A stretch of 64,000 nt of DNA, from the NCBI GenBank assembly GCA_045123575.1, contig JBGVKG010000048.1:1-64000 (forward strand), in the 5' to 3' direction. Below are positions 41,920 to 51,758 of this stretch, one piece after another. Source of the stretch: SVEL01 sp045123575. GTDB taxonomy: Bacteria; Bacillota; Clostridia; Lachnospirales; Lachnospiraceae. Position 1 is the first letter of the stretch. Every line of letters starts with the position of its first letter. Both the position numbers and the translations under genes were made by a program. Below the pieces are notes generated by a model. That model was given only the letters and a program-made list of their open reading frames with translations, did not search any database and was not told the origin of the DNA.

Positions 41920-43104
41920 CTATTCTGCGCTGTTCAGAAGATTTCTTGCAATCATCTGTGCGTCTAAAATGCTGATATCATCAGGCACTGCCTGACCACT
42001 TGTTACATAAGAAAGTGGAACTCCTGTATGAAGTTTCATATTTAATATATTTCCTAGACATGTTGTCTCATCTAGCTTTGTAAATATAAGGCTATAGTCT
42101 TTAACTCCACCAAATACCTGTGTTATATGTAAAAGATCCTTATACTTTGTAGCTGCACTGAGTACTAAGAATATGTCTTTTACAACATCTGCTCCAACCT
42201 TGCAATCGTTAATAAAATGCATAACTTCCTCACACTGCTCTGTATTCTTGTGTGAACGTCCTGCTGTATCTACTAATATTATGTCAAATCCATGCAAGCT
42301 TTGAATAGCTGTATTAAACTCCTCTATAGTATAGACTACCTGAAGCGGTACACCTAAAATATTCGCATATGTTCTAAGCTGTTCTACTGCTGCTATTCTA
42401 TATGTATCACAAGTAATGAGCCCTACCTTAAGCTTCTTCTCCAACTTAAGATATGACGCAATCTTTGCAATAGTTGTTGTCTTTCCTACACCAGTAGGTC
42501 CTATGAAGAAGGTAAGCTTTGTCTTCTTATCCTCACCTTCAATAACTCTTGGCTGTCCTAACTTTAATATAATCTTTTGGTATATGCCCGCCAATATTCC
42601 ATCGATATTAGACTCCTTCTTTAGTCCTGTCTCTATCTCTCCTATAATCTGATTGGCATATTTTTCATCTACCTCATTATCAAGTAACTGGCGATATACA
42701 AGCTGTAAAAACTTAAAGTTTACGCTATCTTCCTTCTTTTCTTCGCCTACCTTTACTTTATCCTCTGTATCCTTTGATACATTTTGAGAAATCTTCTTCT
42801 CGAGCATACTCTGAAGATTATTAAGCTTTTCCTCTATAGCTGTTGCCTGAGTGCTTGGCTCCATCATTGGCTTCGTACTATCATCAACGATAGCATTGAT
42901 AGTCTTTACAGGTATCTTATCTGTAGTATGAGCTCTCTCCTCCAATGCGGCTGTTACCTCAACTATATCTTTCTTCCAGAGTCTAGCTATACCTCTATGC
43001 TTTAATGTCTTTATATTCATGATAACCGCAGCGTCACCCAATTCATGCTTAGCCATCAATATGCCTTCTGTCTCTGTTGCTGCTTGAAACTTCTTGATTA
43101 TCAT
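41920..43104 (-). CDS. flhF: Flagellar biosynthesis GTPase FlhF
   Basis: This SRP-family GTPase guides flagellar site selection, 394 residues. A variable basic N-terminal domain (about 1-130) precedes the NG domain with GPTGVGKTTTIAKIA, TCDTYRIAAVEQL, VDTAGRS and TKLDETTCLG. The start codon directly follows the flhA stop. It is read with flhA and flhG, as usual. Confidence 0.96.
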   Translation of the reverse strand: MIIKKFQAATETEGILMAKHELGDAAVIMNIKTLKHRGIARLWKKDIVEVTAALEERAHTTDKIPVKTINAIVDDSTKPMMEPSTQATAIEEKLNNLQSMLEKKISQNVSKDTEDKVKVGEEKKEDSVNFKFLQLVYRQLLDNEVDEKYANQIIGEIETGLKKESNIDGILAGIYQKIILKLGQPRVIEGEDKKTKLTFFIGPTGVGKTTTIAKIASYLKLEKKLKVGLITCDTYRIAAVEQLRTYANILGVPLQVVYTIEEFNTAIQSLHGFDIILVDTAGRSHKNTEQCEEVMHFINDCKVGADVVKDIFLVLSAATKYKDLLHITQVFGGVKDYSLIFTKLDETTCLGNILNMKLHTGVPLSYVTSGQAVPDDISILDAQMIARNLLNSAE

Positions 43105-45144
43105 TTACGCGCTCACCATCCCAACTGACTGTAATTCTATATTGGACTCTATCTCATTATATGAAATAATTATCAAATCTCTGATATAATCCCTAGTCAT
43201 TTTCTTAAAGTACATTCTCACTATCGGAGATGTTATAACAATAGGTATCTTACCCATGTCTTCCATTTTCTTAACCTCCTGCTCCAAAGAAGCTATTATC
43301 TTTCTCTGGCGCTCTGGGTCTAAAGCTATATATGAGCCTTGCTCTGTCTGTTTAACACTAGACATAATTTCCTGCTCATTCTTTGGGTCCAAAGTCACAA
43401 CACTTGTTGTCTCATTTGGAGTAAAGAATTTCGCACTGATAGCTCTCTTTAAGCTCTGACGTACATACTCTGTAAGTACATCTGTATCTCTTGTAACAGC
43501 GGCATGATCTGCCAATGTCTCAAATATAGTAAGCAAATCTCTAATAGAGACACTTTCTCTTAAAAGATTTTGCAATACTTTCTGTATCTCACCAATTCCC
43601 AAAAGCTTAGGTATAAGCTCTTCTATCAGAACTGGATGATTTTCCTTAACATTATTGACAAGGTTTTGTACATCCTGTCTTGTAAGAAGTTCATCTATAT
43701 GACTTCTAACAACCTCTGTCAAGTGTGTTGCTATGATTGAAGGTGGGTCAACAACTGTATAACCTAATGACTCAGCCCTCTCTCTCTGACTTTCTGTAAT
43801 CCATAAAGCTGGCAAATGATATGAAGGCTCAAAAGTTGGAATACCTGTTATCTCCTCCTCAACCATTCCTGGATTCATAGCCATGTAATGGTCAAATAAT
43901 ATTTCTCCCTCACTTACCTGGACACCCTTAATATTGATAACATACTGGTTTGGATTTAACTGAATGTTATCTCTAAGACGAATAATCGGCACTACAACAC
44001 CTAACTCTAATGCTATTTGTCGTCGTATCATAACCACTCTATCAAGCAAGTCTCCACCTTGATTTACATCAGCTAATGGAATAATTCCATAACCAAAATC
44101 CAACTCAATAGGGTCGACCTGAAGGAGTGATGTGACATTTTCTGGTCTACGTATTTCGTCAGCTTCTGCCTGTGCAGTATCGGTTTCTTCCTCTATACTC
44201 TCCACAGCTTCTTTCTTACTCATTGTCATACCTATGTATAAACAAACTCCGCCCATTGGAACAAAGATTAGTAATGGTAGTTCTGTAAACACTCCTAAGA
44301 AACACATCGCTGCACCTACAGCCCACATAACCTTAGGTATATCAAAGAGCTGGGAAACAACCATATCTCCCATATCCTGCTCTTTTGATGCCTTTGTTAC
44401 AAGAATACCTGTTGCCAATGATATAAGTAATGATGGAATGGAACTTACAAGTCCATCACCTATAGTAAGGATAGCATACTCATTTAATGCCACCATTACA
44501 TCCATACCGGACATAACTCCCATTACAATACCACCTACAAGGTTGATACATGTAATAAGAAGACCTGCAGTTGCATCTCCCTTTACATACTTAACAGCAC
44601 CGTCCATGGAACCGAAGAATGCCGACTCAGCCTGCAATTTTTCTCTTCTTTCCTTTGCCTGTTGTTCTGTTATAGCACCAGTATTAAGATCTGCATCAAT
44701 AGCCATCTGCTTACCTGGCATAGCATCCAGTGTAAATCTAGCTGTTACTTCTGCAACTCTCTCAGAACCCTTGTTGATAACCATAAACTGAACTATCAGC
44801 AAGATAACAAATATAATGGCTCCAATAACTAAGTCGCCACCACCAACGAATTCACCGAATGCTCTAACAACCGCACCAGGGTCACCTGAGCCTAAAATAA
44901 GACGTGTTGATGAAACGTTAAGTGATATTCTAAATAATGTTGTAAGAAGCAGCATTGTTGGAAATGCTGACATACTCATAGCTTCCTTGGCATATAAAGA
45001 GTTAAACAATATAACCAATGCCATCGCTAAATTGAAAGCAAACAATATGTCAAGAAGTGCATTTGGAAGTGGCATAATAAGGAATACTATAGCTGCTAAA
45101 ATATATAAGCCCAATCCAATATCCGTTTTCTTCACCTTGTTCAC
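43105..45144 (-). CDS. flhA: Flagellar export gate protein FlhA
   Basis: This 679-residue major export-gate protein has N-terminal transmembrane helices (about 10-310) with the FHIPEP region (TRFTLDAMPGKQMAIDAD). A large cytoplasmic C-terminal domain docks substrates and chaperones. Length and motifs are standard. It lies 14 bases after flhB. Confidence 0.97.
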   Translation of the reverse strand: MNKVKKTDIGLGLYILAAIVFLIMPLPNALLDILFAFNLAMALVILFNSLYAKEAMSMSAFPTMLLLTTLFRISLNVSSTRLILGSGDPGAVVRAFGEFVGGGDLVIGAIIFVILLIVQFMVINKGSERVAEVTARFTLDAMPGKQMAIDADLNTGAITEQQAKERREKLQAESAFFGSMDGAVKYVKGDATAGLLITCINLVGGIVMGVMSGMDVMVALNEYAILTIGDGLVSSIPSLLISLATGILVTKASKEQDMGDMVVSQLFDIPKVMWAVGAAMCFLGVFTELPLLIFVPMGGVCLYIGMTMSKKEAVESIEEETDTAQAEADEIRRPENVTSLLQVDPIELDFGYGIIPLADVNQGGDLLDRVVMIRRQIALELGVVVPIIRLRDNIQLNPNQYVINIKGVQVSEGEILFDHYMAMNPGMVEEEITGIPTFEPSYHLPALWITESQRERAESLGYTVVDPPSIIATHLTEVVRSHIDELLTRQDVQNLVNNVKENHPVLIEELIPKLLGIGEIQKVLQNLLRESVSIRDLLTIFETLADHAAVTRDTDVLTEYVRQSLKRAISAKFFTPNETTSVVTLDPKNEQEIMSSVKQTEQGSYIALDPERQRKIIASLEQEVKKMEDMGKIPIVITSPIVRMYFKKMTRDYIRDLIIISYNEIESNIELQSVGMVSA

Positions 45145-45158
45145 TTCCTTTCTCTATA

Positions 45159-46298
45159 CTATTTTCCTACAGGAATACTCTTTTTCTTAGTGTTATAAAC
45201 AAATGCCAATACTTCGGCAACTGCTTGATACAACTCCTGAGGAATCTCTTCATCTATATCAACACTTTGGTAGAGTGCTCTAGCCAAAGGCTTGTTTTCT
45301 ACTATTTCTATATTATGTTCTCTGGCTTTTTCCTTTATCTTCAATGCCAGAAAATCCTCACCCTTTGCAATAACCACTGGTGCCTTAGCAACAGCCAAAT
45401 CATACTTTATAGCAACCGCAAAGTGTGTAGGGTTTGTGATAACAACGTCTGCCTCTGGCAGTTTTTGCATCATTCTTCTCTGAGATACCTCTCTCATTTT
45501 TCTTCTAATCTGACCTTTAACCTGAGGATCTCCTTCGGACTGTTTGTACTCGTCCTTAACTTCCTGTTTGGTCATCATCATATCATCTTTAAACTTCTTC
45601 TTTTGAAAGATGTAATCAATAACACCTACCACCAGATAAACCATACTAATCTGCATAGCTATCTCAAATGTAAGCTGTCCGCAATACACAATAGCCTGTG
45701 CTAAAGTCACATCATATAGTCCATATATGGCATATATATTTTCTATAATTTTTGTATAAACTATATAGATACATATACCTACAATTGCTGCTGATTTTAA
45801 CAGATTGATAAGCGATTGCTTTGAAAACATTCTCTTAAAACCATTTATAGGACTTAAATTACTAAATTTAGGTTTCAAAGGTTCACCTGTTATCTTCCAT
45901 TTAACCTGAACCAAATCACCAACAAAATAAATAATAAATGCAAATGCAAGTATAGGTGCTGTCAACAGAAGTATTTTTATAAACACTTCTCCTAAAACAG
46001 TAAGCGCAATCCCCATATTAATATCATTATGACTGGATGCATACTTTGGTATAACATTATAAATAGTAACGAAAAAATCTACAAATCCCTCTCCCAAAGC
46101 ACCTACATACATCTGTAAAAATGCGAAAATAATAACGAGAAATCCACTATTAACTATCTCCTTACTCTTTGCAACCTGGCCTTTCTTTCTTGCATCATCT
46201 AATTTTTTTTGAGATGCTGGCTCCGTTTTTTCACCACCTGGGCCATCCTTTGCAAATAACTGAAGATTAAGTTTTAGATATATGCGTCTCTCATCCAC
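45159..46298 (-). CDS. flhB: Flagellar export switch protein FlhB
   Basis: This 379-residue membrane protein switches the export machine from rod/hook to filament substrates. The N-terminus has GEKTEPASQKKLDDARKKGQ and four transmembrane helices follow. The C-terminal cytoplasmic domain contains the autocleavage motif NPTH in VVITNPTHFAVA. The start is GTG at 46298, one base after the fliR stop; GAAAGGA lies upstream. Confidence 0.96.
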   Translation of the reverse strand: MDERRIYLKLNLQLFAKDGPGGEKTEPASQKKLDDARKKGQVAKSKEIVNSGFLVIIFAFLQMYVGALGEGFVDFFVTIYNVIPKYASSHNDINMGIALTVLGEVFIKILLLTAPILAFAFIIYFVGDLVQVKWKITGEPLKPKFSNLSPINGFKRMFSKQSLINLLKSAAIVGICIYIVYTKIIENIYAIYGLYDVTLAQAIVYCGQLTFEIAMQISMVYLVVGVIDYIFQKKKFKDDMMMTKQEVKDEYKQSEGDPQVKGQIRRKMREVSQRRMMQKLPEADVVITNPTHFAVAIKYDLAVAKAPVVIAKGEDFLALKIKEKAREHNIEIVENKPLARALYQSVDIDEEIPQELYQAVAEVLAFVYNTKKKSIPVGK

Positions 46299-46299
46299 T

Positions 46300-47079
46300 T
46301 CAGCGCATTCCTTTCATCACTGAGATAACCATTTCCTGCATCATAGTAAAAATATAATTGGCAATGCTAGGTAACATAGATACTGTAAGGAACAATATTA
46401 TTAATCCTCCTAACAGCTTTATCTGAACGCCGACAGCAAACATATGTATCTGTGGCGCTACCTTCGTCATAATACCCAGTGCCACATTCAGCACAAGTAT
46501 TGTAACAAACACAGGTAATACAATTCTAAATCCAATAATAAAATAATTGGTTACAAAACCTATCATAGTTTCGTATAAAGTACCATTGACGGTCACTTCT
46601 CCAATAGGAATAAGCGTAAATGAATCCTTCATCGCACTTAATAAAAAAACATGCATATTAGATATAAGCATTAACATAAGCAGCAAATAATTATAGAGCG
46701 AACCTGTTATGGTGCTTTGCTGCTTAGTAGTAACATCAAACATACTTGCCATAGATAAGCCTATATCCATATCTATTATTCTTCCTGAAAACAGAATGAC
46801 TGTACCACATATGTATGCTGAAAAGCCTATCAGTAATCCTGCCACTGCTTCTTTAAAAATAATAGCCGTATACTCCAACAAACTGGTATATAACACTGTA
46901 TGCTCTGGTAATAAATTATAAAATATCAGAGACAAAAATACAGATAGCCCCAATTTTGTTCGCGAAGGAGTGTTGCTCATTCCAAAAAAGGGGGCTATAA
47001 AGACAAATGATGTCATTCTTACCAATATTAATAAATAGTACTCTATATCCTGCTGTGAAATAACAACGTCAATATTCAT
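46300..47079 (-). CDS. fliR: Flagellar export protein FliR
   Basis: This export-gate membrane protein has 259 residues from MNIDVVISQQ, whose ATG overlaps the fliQ stop (TAATG). Six hydrophobic segments are visible, with RMTSFVFIAPFFGMSNTPSRTKLGLSV near the N-terminus. A longer in-frame reading extends into fliQ and is not preferred. It is followed by flhB in the standard order. Confidence 0.95.
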   Translation of the reverse strand: MNIDVVISQQDIEYYLLILVRMTSFVFIAPFFGMSNTPSRTKLGLSVFLSLIFYNLLPEHTVLYTSLLEYTAIIFKEAVAGLLIGFSAYICGTVILFSGRIIDMDIGLSMASMFDVTTKQQSTITGSLYNYLLLMLMLISNMHVFLLSAMKDSFTLIPIGEVTVNGTLYETMIGFVTNYFIIGFRIVLPVFVTILVLNVALGIMTKVAPQIHMFAVGVQIKLLGGLIILFLTVSMLPSIANYIFTMMQEMVISVMKGMR

Positions 47080-47345
47080 TACAAATATTCTCCAAAACTG
47101 TTCCAAAGTTCAGTCATAAACTCAACGATAGTATTGATTATAAAAGAACCAAATATCATCATTCCAATAAATATGGCTAAAATCTTAGGAACAAACGTAA
47201 GTGTCTGTTCTTGAATAGATGTAACTGCTTGAATAATACTTACAATAAGTCCAATGGCCAAAGATATAATCAGCAAAGGGGCTGATGTTATAATCATCGT
47301 CCATATGGCTTCGACAGCCACATCCATAACTGTTTCGACAGTCAT
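47079..47345 (-). CDS. fliQ: Flagellar export protein FliQ
   Basis: This 88-residue export-gate protein has two transmembrane helices. ETVMDVAVEAIWTMII and IVSIIQAVTSIQEQTLTFVPK are family signatures. It is 19 bases after fliP and overlaps fliR by one base. Confidence 0.96.
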   Translation of the reverse strand: MTVETVMDVAVEAIWTMIITSAPLLIISLAIGLIVSIIQAVTSIQEQTLTFVPKILAIFIGMMIFGSFIINTIVEFMTELWNSFGEYL

Positions 47346-47364
47346 ATTTTACCTCCTTACCCTA

Positions 47365-48186
47365 TCACGTAAACGTTTTAACAAGGTTTACAATGACTAG
47401 ATTCCAACCATCTGCCAATACAAATAATAATATTTTAAATGGCATAGATATGGTTGTCGGAGGAAGCATCATCATACCCATAGACATAAGCGTTGACGAC
47501 ACCACCATATCAATAACAAGGAACGGCACATATATAAGGAAACCTATCCAGAAAGCTATCCTAAGCTCACTTATAATAAATGCTGGTATAAGAACTGTGG
47601 TTGGAATATCTTCTCTTGTCTCAACCTCTGTTACACCACCAAGTTCACACATAGTATTTAAGTCTTGTTCTTTAACTTGATCAAACATAAACTCTCTTAA
47701 AGGATTTAATGCCTTTTCAAAGAACTCATCCTGATTTATTTCCTCTTTACTAAATGGAACATATGCTTCTTCATATATCTGCGATAAGGTTGGAGACATA
47801 ATAAAAATAGTAAGGAAAAGTGCAATTCCAATAAGCACCTGATTAGGTGGTGCAGACTGGGTGTTTAACGCACTCCTTGTAAAGCTCAGTACTACAATTA
47901 TTCTTGTAAATGATGTTAACATTATAAGAATTGACGGACATAAAGCTATAACCGTCAATACAATAACTATCTGTAATGCACTGCTTACGCTTTCCGAATC
48001 GGTTCCTATGGTTATACCCAGTAAATCCGAATCTGATTTATCGGAATCCACAATTGTATTCTCATCATCACCTGCATCTTTATCACCCTCATCTACCTCT
48101 GTAGCATAGGCATCAAAAGTACTAATAACTGTGAAACTACACACAAAAAGCATAAGACACAGTATTCTTATTATAATCTTCTTCAT
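47365..48186 (-). CDS. fliP: Flagellar export protein FliP
   Basis: This export-gate protein has 273 residues and a cleavable-looking signal peptide (about 1-28, ending DAYA) and an acidic Asp/Glu segment before the first membrane helix. LTSFTRIIVVLSFTRSAL, PPNQVLIGIALFLTIFIM and PFKILLFVLADGWNLV are signatures. It follows fliO by 26 bases. Confidence 0.96.
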   Translation of the reverse strand: MKKIIIRILCLMLFVCSFTVISTFDAYATEVDEGDKDAGDDENTIVDSDKSDSDLLGITIGTDSESVSSALQIVIVLTVIALCPSILIMLTSFTRIIVVLSFTRSALNTQSAPPNQVLIGIALFLTIFIMSPTLSQIYEEAYVPFSKEEINQDEFFEKALNPLREFMFDQVKEQDLNTMCELGGVTEVETREDIPTTVLIPAFIISELRIAFWIGFLIYVPFLVIDMVVSSTLMSMGMMMLPPTTISMPFKILLFVLADGWNLVIVNLVKTFT

Positions 48187-48212
48187 AAGCCTGCTATACC
48201 TTACTCTTTATC

Positions 48213-48569
48213 TTACTTCTTTAGTTTAAATCTTTCCAACACTTGCTGAAAGCTTTCCTTGCTCTCTCGCATACCTTCACCGGTATTATCTGGATTCTCC
48301 TCGGGCAATTTAAGCCCGGAAGAATCCACTTTACCGATAACACTAACCGTATCCTTACCAGTAGCTAGTGCATAATATTCTTCACCTATCTTTACCAAGT
48401 AAAGATTCTTGTTTACTGCTAATTGCTGACATTCTAACACTGATATATTTCCATTTACATATCGTGTCCTTTGAATTCTAGCTATGTATCTTGTTGTAAA
48501 ATACGTTAACGCTAAAACACCTGCGAATATAAGCACAGCAACAAGCAATTTTAAGAAATTCTCGAACAT
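48213..48569 (-). CDS. fliO: Flagellar biosynthetic protein FliO (FliZ in Bacillus)
   Basis: This 118-residue protein has one N-terminal transmembrane helix (about 6-28) and a short cytoplasmic domain with VLECQQLAVNKNLYLVKIGEEYYALATG, typical of FliO. It assists FliP assembly. Its place between cheY and fliP supports this. The C-terminus is Glu/Lys-rich. Confidence 0.88.
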   Translation of the reverse strand: MFENFLKLLVAVLIFAGVLALTYFTTRYIARIQRTRYVNGNISVLECQQLAVNKNLYLVKIGEEYYALATGKDTVSVIGKVDSSGLKLPEENPDNTGEGMRESKESFQQVLERFKLKK

Positions 48570-48575
48570 ATTAGA

Positions 48576-48938
48576 TTATCCTAATACCTTCTTAACGGCC
48601 TCTAATACTCTATCTGCCTGGAAAGGCTTTACAATGAAATCCTTTGCTCCTGACTGAATAGACTCGATAACCATCGCCTGCTGACCCATAGCTGAACACA
48701 TAATAACTGTTGCTCCTGGATCTGCTTCCTTAATCTTCTTAAGTGCCTGGATACCATCCATCTCTGGCATTGTAATATCCATCATTACTAAGTCAGGCTT
48801 TGTCTCTGCATATTTATCAACGGCAACCTTACCGTTTTCTGCTTCACCTGCAATGTTGTAACCATTCTTTGTTAAAATGTCTTTGATCATCATACGCATG
48901 AATGCTGCATCATCACAAATTAAAATGTTTTTTGCCAT
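48576..48938 (-). CDS. cheY: Chemotaxis response regulator CheY
   Basis: This 120-residue single receiver domain binds the flagellar switch when phosphorylated. CDDAAFMRMM gives the acidic pair, Asp54 in VMMDITMPEMDG is the phosphorylation site, and Lys in FIVKPF completes the site. It lies between fliY and fliO, as in B. subtilis. Confidence 0.97.
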   Translation of the reverse strand: MAKNILICDDAAFMRMMIKDILTKNGYNIAGEAENGKVAVDKYAETKPDLVMMDITMPEMDGIQALKKIKEADPGATVIMCSAMGQQAMVIESIQSGAKDFIVKPFQADRVLEAVKKVLG

Positions 48939-48961
48939 AACTTTTCTCTCCTATCAAAAAA

Positions 48962-50203
48962 TTATTTAATAATTTCTGTAACTCGTACACCGAAGTTTTC
49001 CTCGATAACTACAACTTCACCTCTAGCAACATACTTGCCGTTTACAAGCACATCAATAGGCTCACCTGCAATTTTCTCTAGCTCAATAATTGTTCCCGGT
49101 GCAAATTCAAGAATATCTTGAATTGATTTAGTTGTTCTGCCAAGCTCTACCGTTACCTCCAGTGGAACATCCATAATTAATCCGATGTTTTCCTTTTGGT
49201 TTGCTGCTACCAGATCTGGTGAAAATGCTTGGAACTGTGCTGTCTGCACATTTACCTCTTGCATTGGCTGAGGTGGCGCATATCCCATCATCTGATTGCC
49301 CATCATTGGCATACCCATCATACCCTGCATTGGCATACCCATCTGCTGCATTGGATATCCTTGCATTGGCATACCCATCATCGGTACCTGTTGCATTGGC
49401 TGCTGTTCCATTGCTTGTGGCATCGGTGCTGGAGTTGGTGCTGGTGTTGGTGTTGGTGCTGGAGCTGGGCTCGGAGCACTAACTGGCTCTGGCTTTTTCT
49501 CTGGTTCGGCTGCTGTTCCGGAATTCGAGTTAAATTTAGCACAGAGGTTTTTACAAAACTCAACTGGGTACAACTGCATAATCTCACTATCAACTAAATC
49601 GCCAATAGTCATCTTAAATGATATTTTAACAAATCCTCCTTTAAGGAAGTCTGTAATATCCGTTTCATCTACAGTCTCATTTAAATCGATAAGACTTGCT
49701 GTAGGTGGACTGATATCTATCTTCATGTTTAACATAGAAGATAGTGATGTCGAAGCACTTCCCATCATCTGGTTCATAGCTTCTGATATAGCACTCAAAT
49801 GTAAATCACCTAATTCTCCCTCAGTGTTTGTTCCATCACCGCCCATCATTAAATCTGCGATAATTTTAACATCACTTTCCTTGAGAATTAAGACGTTATT
49901 TCCACTTAAGCCTTCTTTATATGATATCTGCAAAAACACACATGGTCTATCGTAATTTCCCACAAGTTCGTCCCAATAACAGAACGAAACATTTGGTGTT
50001 GTAATATCCACTTTCTGATTTACCAGGGAAGACATCGTTGTAGCTGCGGTTCCCATGCTGATATTGGATATTTCACCCATCATATCCTTTTCCATATCAT
50101 CGAGGCTATCCTCTATGATTGGTTCGGCGACAGGCTCTTCTGCTGCAGTATCCATTCCGCTTAATAAAGCGTTAATTTCTTCCTGTGACAGCATTCCGTC
50201 CAT
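48962..50203 (-). CDS. fliY: Flagellar switch protein/CheY-P phosphatase FliY
   Basis: This 413-residue protein has an N-terminal CheY-P-binding peptide (LSQEEINALLSG). The CheC-like phosphatase domain follows with EISNISMGTAATTMSSL and SEAMNQMMGSASTSLSSML. A linker from about 235 to 325 is first Pro/Ala-rich, then Met/Gln/Gly/Pro-rich with repeated MPMQG/MMG units. The C-terminal SpoA/FliN domain (about 338-413) has PLEVTVELGRTTKSI. It is part of the C-ring with FliM and FliG. The Met-rich linker is unusual. Confidence 0.96.
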   Translation of the reverse strand: MDGMLSQEEINALLSGMDTAAEEPVAEPIIEDSLDDMEKDMMGEISNISMGTAATTMSSLVNQKVDITTPNVSFCYWDELVGNYDRPCVFLQISYKEGLSGNNVLILKESDVKIIADLMMGGDGTNTEGELGDLHLSAISEAMNQMMGSASTSLSSMLNMKIDISPPTASLIDLNETVDETDITDFLKGGFVKISFKMTIGDLVDSEIMQLYPVEFCKNLCAKFNSNSGTAAEPEKKPEPVSAPSPAPAPTPTPAPTPAPMPQAMEQQPMQQVPMMGMPMQGYPMQQMGMPMQGMMGMPMMGNQMMGYAPPQPMQEVNVQTAQFQAFSPDLVAANQKENIGLIMDVPLEVTVELGRTTKSIQDILEFAPGTIIELEKIAGEPIDVLVNGKYVARGEVVVIEENFGVRVTEIIK

Positions 50204-50208
50204 TTTCT

Positions 50209-51186
50209 CTACTCCTCCCTAATAATTGATGTAACCCTTACCGCATAATTATCATTTGATGAACCCGGTAAGGCCTTAAATTTCTTAATATTAGCAACAA
50301 ATATATCCAGTTCTTTTCCGACTTCCTTATCCAGCTTTATTATATCGCCCTTTTGAAGGTTGACAAAATCATTTACTGTAATAGAACTGTTACCAAGAAC
50401 TGCTCTAATAGGTATCTCCGCCCTACTGATAAGTGCTTCGATAGCCTCCTCGTATGTATTCTCATCCTTTTCTTTCATCGTTGAGAACCAATACTTTGTA
50501 TTTAACTTATCCATAACATCTTCCAATGTAGTAAATGGTAGAAGTATATTCATAAGTCCTTCAACATCACCTATCTTAATAGATAAGGTAATGATAGAAA
50601 TCATTTCCTGTGGAGATATGAGCTGTGCAAACTGTGGATTTGTCTCAATTCGCTCCAATCTCGGTGCAATATTTACTACGTTTTGCCAAGGCTCTCTAAG
50701 TAAATCTACACAAATAGAAAGTATTCTTTCTATAATAATAATCTCAATCTCTGAGAAATCTCTCTTCTTTTCCATCGATACGCCTGAACCACCAAGCATT
50801 CTATCAATGATAGCATATCCTAAATTTGTTCCCAGTTCCATTACAATCTTACCGTTAAGCGGCGTGGCATCCACAATACCTAACAATACAGGATTCGATA
50901 ATGCGTTAGAGAACTCTGAATATACAACAGCCTCTGAATTGACTACTTCAACTGATACTGTTTTTCTAAGATATGCTGGAAGATTTGTATATAATAATCT
51001 TCCATAATGTTCAAATATAATCTCCAGAGTACGAAGATGCTCTTTGGAGAACTTCGACGGTCTCTTGAAATCGTATATTTTAACCTGTCTTTCATTATTA
51101 TTTTTATATTCATCTGCATCTAATTCACCAGTGCTCAGTGCCTTAAGCAGATTGTCTATCTCACTTTGCGACAGAACCTCGCCCAC
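50209..51186 (-). CDS. fliM: Flagellar motor switch protein FliM
   Basis: This 325-residue C-ring protein has the CheY-binding N-terminus LSQSEIDNLLKAL, the central CheC-like domain (EHLRTLEIIFEHYGRLL, GLMNILLPF) and the C-terminal SpoA domain. It overlaps nothing; FliY follows after 5 bases. Its N-terminal peptide parallels that of FliY. Confidence 0.96.
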   Translation of the reverse strand: MGEVLSQSEIDNLLKALSTGELDADEYKNNNERQVKIYDFKRPSKFSKEHLRTLEIIFEHYGRLLYTNLPAYLRKTVSVEVVNSEAVVYSEFSNALSNPVLLGIVDATPLNGKIVMELGTNLGYAIIDRMLGGSGVSMEKKRDFSEIEIIIIERILSICVDLLREPWQNVVNIAPRLERIETNPQFAQLISPQEMISIITLSIKIGDVEGLMNILLPFTTLEDVMDKLNTKYWFSTMKEKDENTYEEAIEALISRAEIPIRAVLGNSSITVNDFVNLQKGDIIKLDKEVGKELDIFVANIKKFKALPGSSNDNYAVRVTSIIREE

Positions 51187-51226
51187 ATCTTCACCTCCTT
51201 TATATTCAAAATATTATGAATATTAC

Positions 51227-51739
51227 TTACTGTATAATAAGATCACTAAAACCTACACTGTATATGAACTCTGATTCATCGAACAGATTTCTAAGTTCAT
51301 CTCTAACTGCTATAGCTATCTGTTCCTTGCTTGTTGTAAGTTCTTTTGCTGTATAGTTGTCCATTACATCATTTACACGGCTACGCATAAGTTCTGCAAA
51401 TGTATCCAACTGTGGTGAATATTGATCAAAATCCTCATGCTCCTTGTTAAGAACAAGTGTGAGCTGGAATCTTGCGTGTGCTGCTTTACCATCTTCATCT
51501 GTCTTAAGACGAATAGTCATTAAATCAGCAAATGAATATGTCTGTGTCTGATCGATACTAATTGTATCACTCTGCTGATCCTTTAATTCCTTTTCCAAAT
51601 CAATAGCCTCTGCAACTTTCTTTACCAACGATGTAGTTGAATTCATAGCTGGTACGATTGCAAATACCAATATGGCTGTTAAAGCTACATTTGTGATAAC
51701 TAAAACTAAAAGTATAAGATTTAGTAGCCCTTTTTTCAT
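51227..51739 (-). CDS. fliL: Flagellar basal body-associated protein FliL
   Basis: This 170-residue protein has one N-terminal transmembrane helix (about 7-30) and a periplasm-side FliL domain with VMDNYTAKELTTSKEQIAIAVRDELRNLF. It supports stator function. It lies between motB and fliM; the family usually occurs near these genes. Confidence 0.92.
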   Translation of the reverse strand: MKKGLLNLILLVLVITNVALTAILVFAIVPAMNSTTSLVKKVAEAIDLEKELKDQQSDTISIDQTQTYSFADLMTIRLKTDEDGKAAHARFQLTLVLNKEHEDFDQYSPQLDTFAELMRSRVNDVMDNYTAKELTTSKEQIAIAVRDELRNLFDESEFIYSVGFSDLIIQ

Positions 51740-51758
51740 AAATGCCTCCTTGGATATG

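Noticed and set aside
44132..44791. Plus-strand frame of about 219 codons opposite flhA
   Set aside because: Antisense shadow of a highly conserved gene; composition is atypical and there are no translation signals.
49229..49955. Overlapping plus-strand frames opposite fliY, one His/Trp/Leu-rich and one Ile/Gly-rich
   Set aside because: They arise from the repetitive Met/Pro linker codons in fliY; they have no Shine-Dalgarno and no plausible fold.
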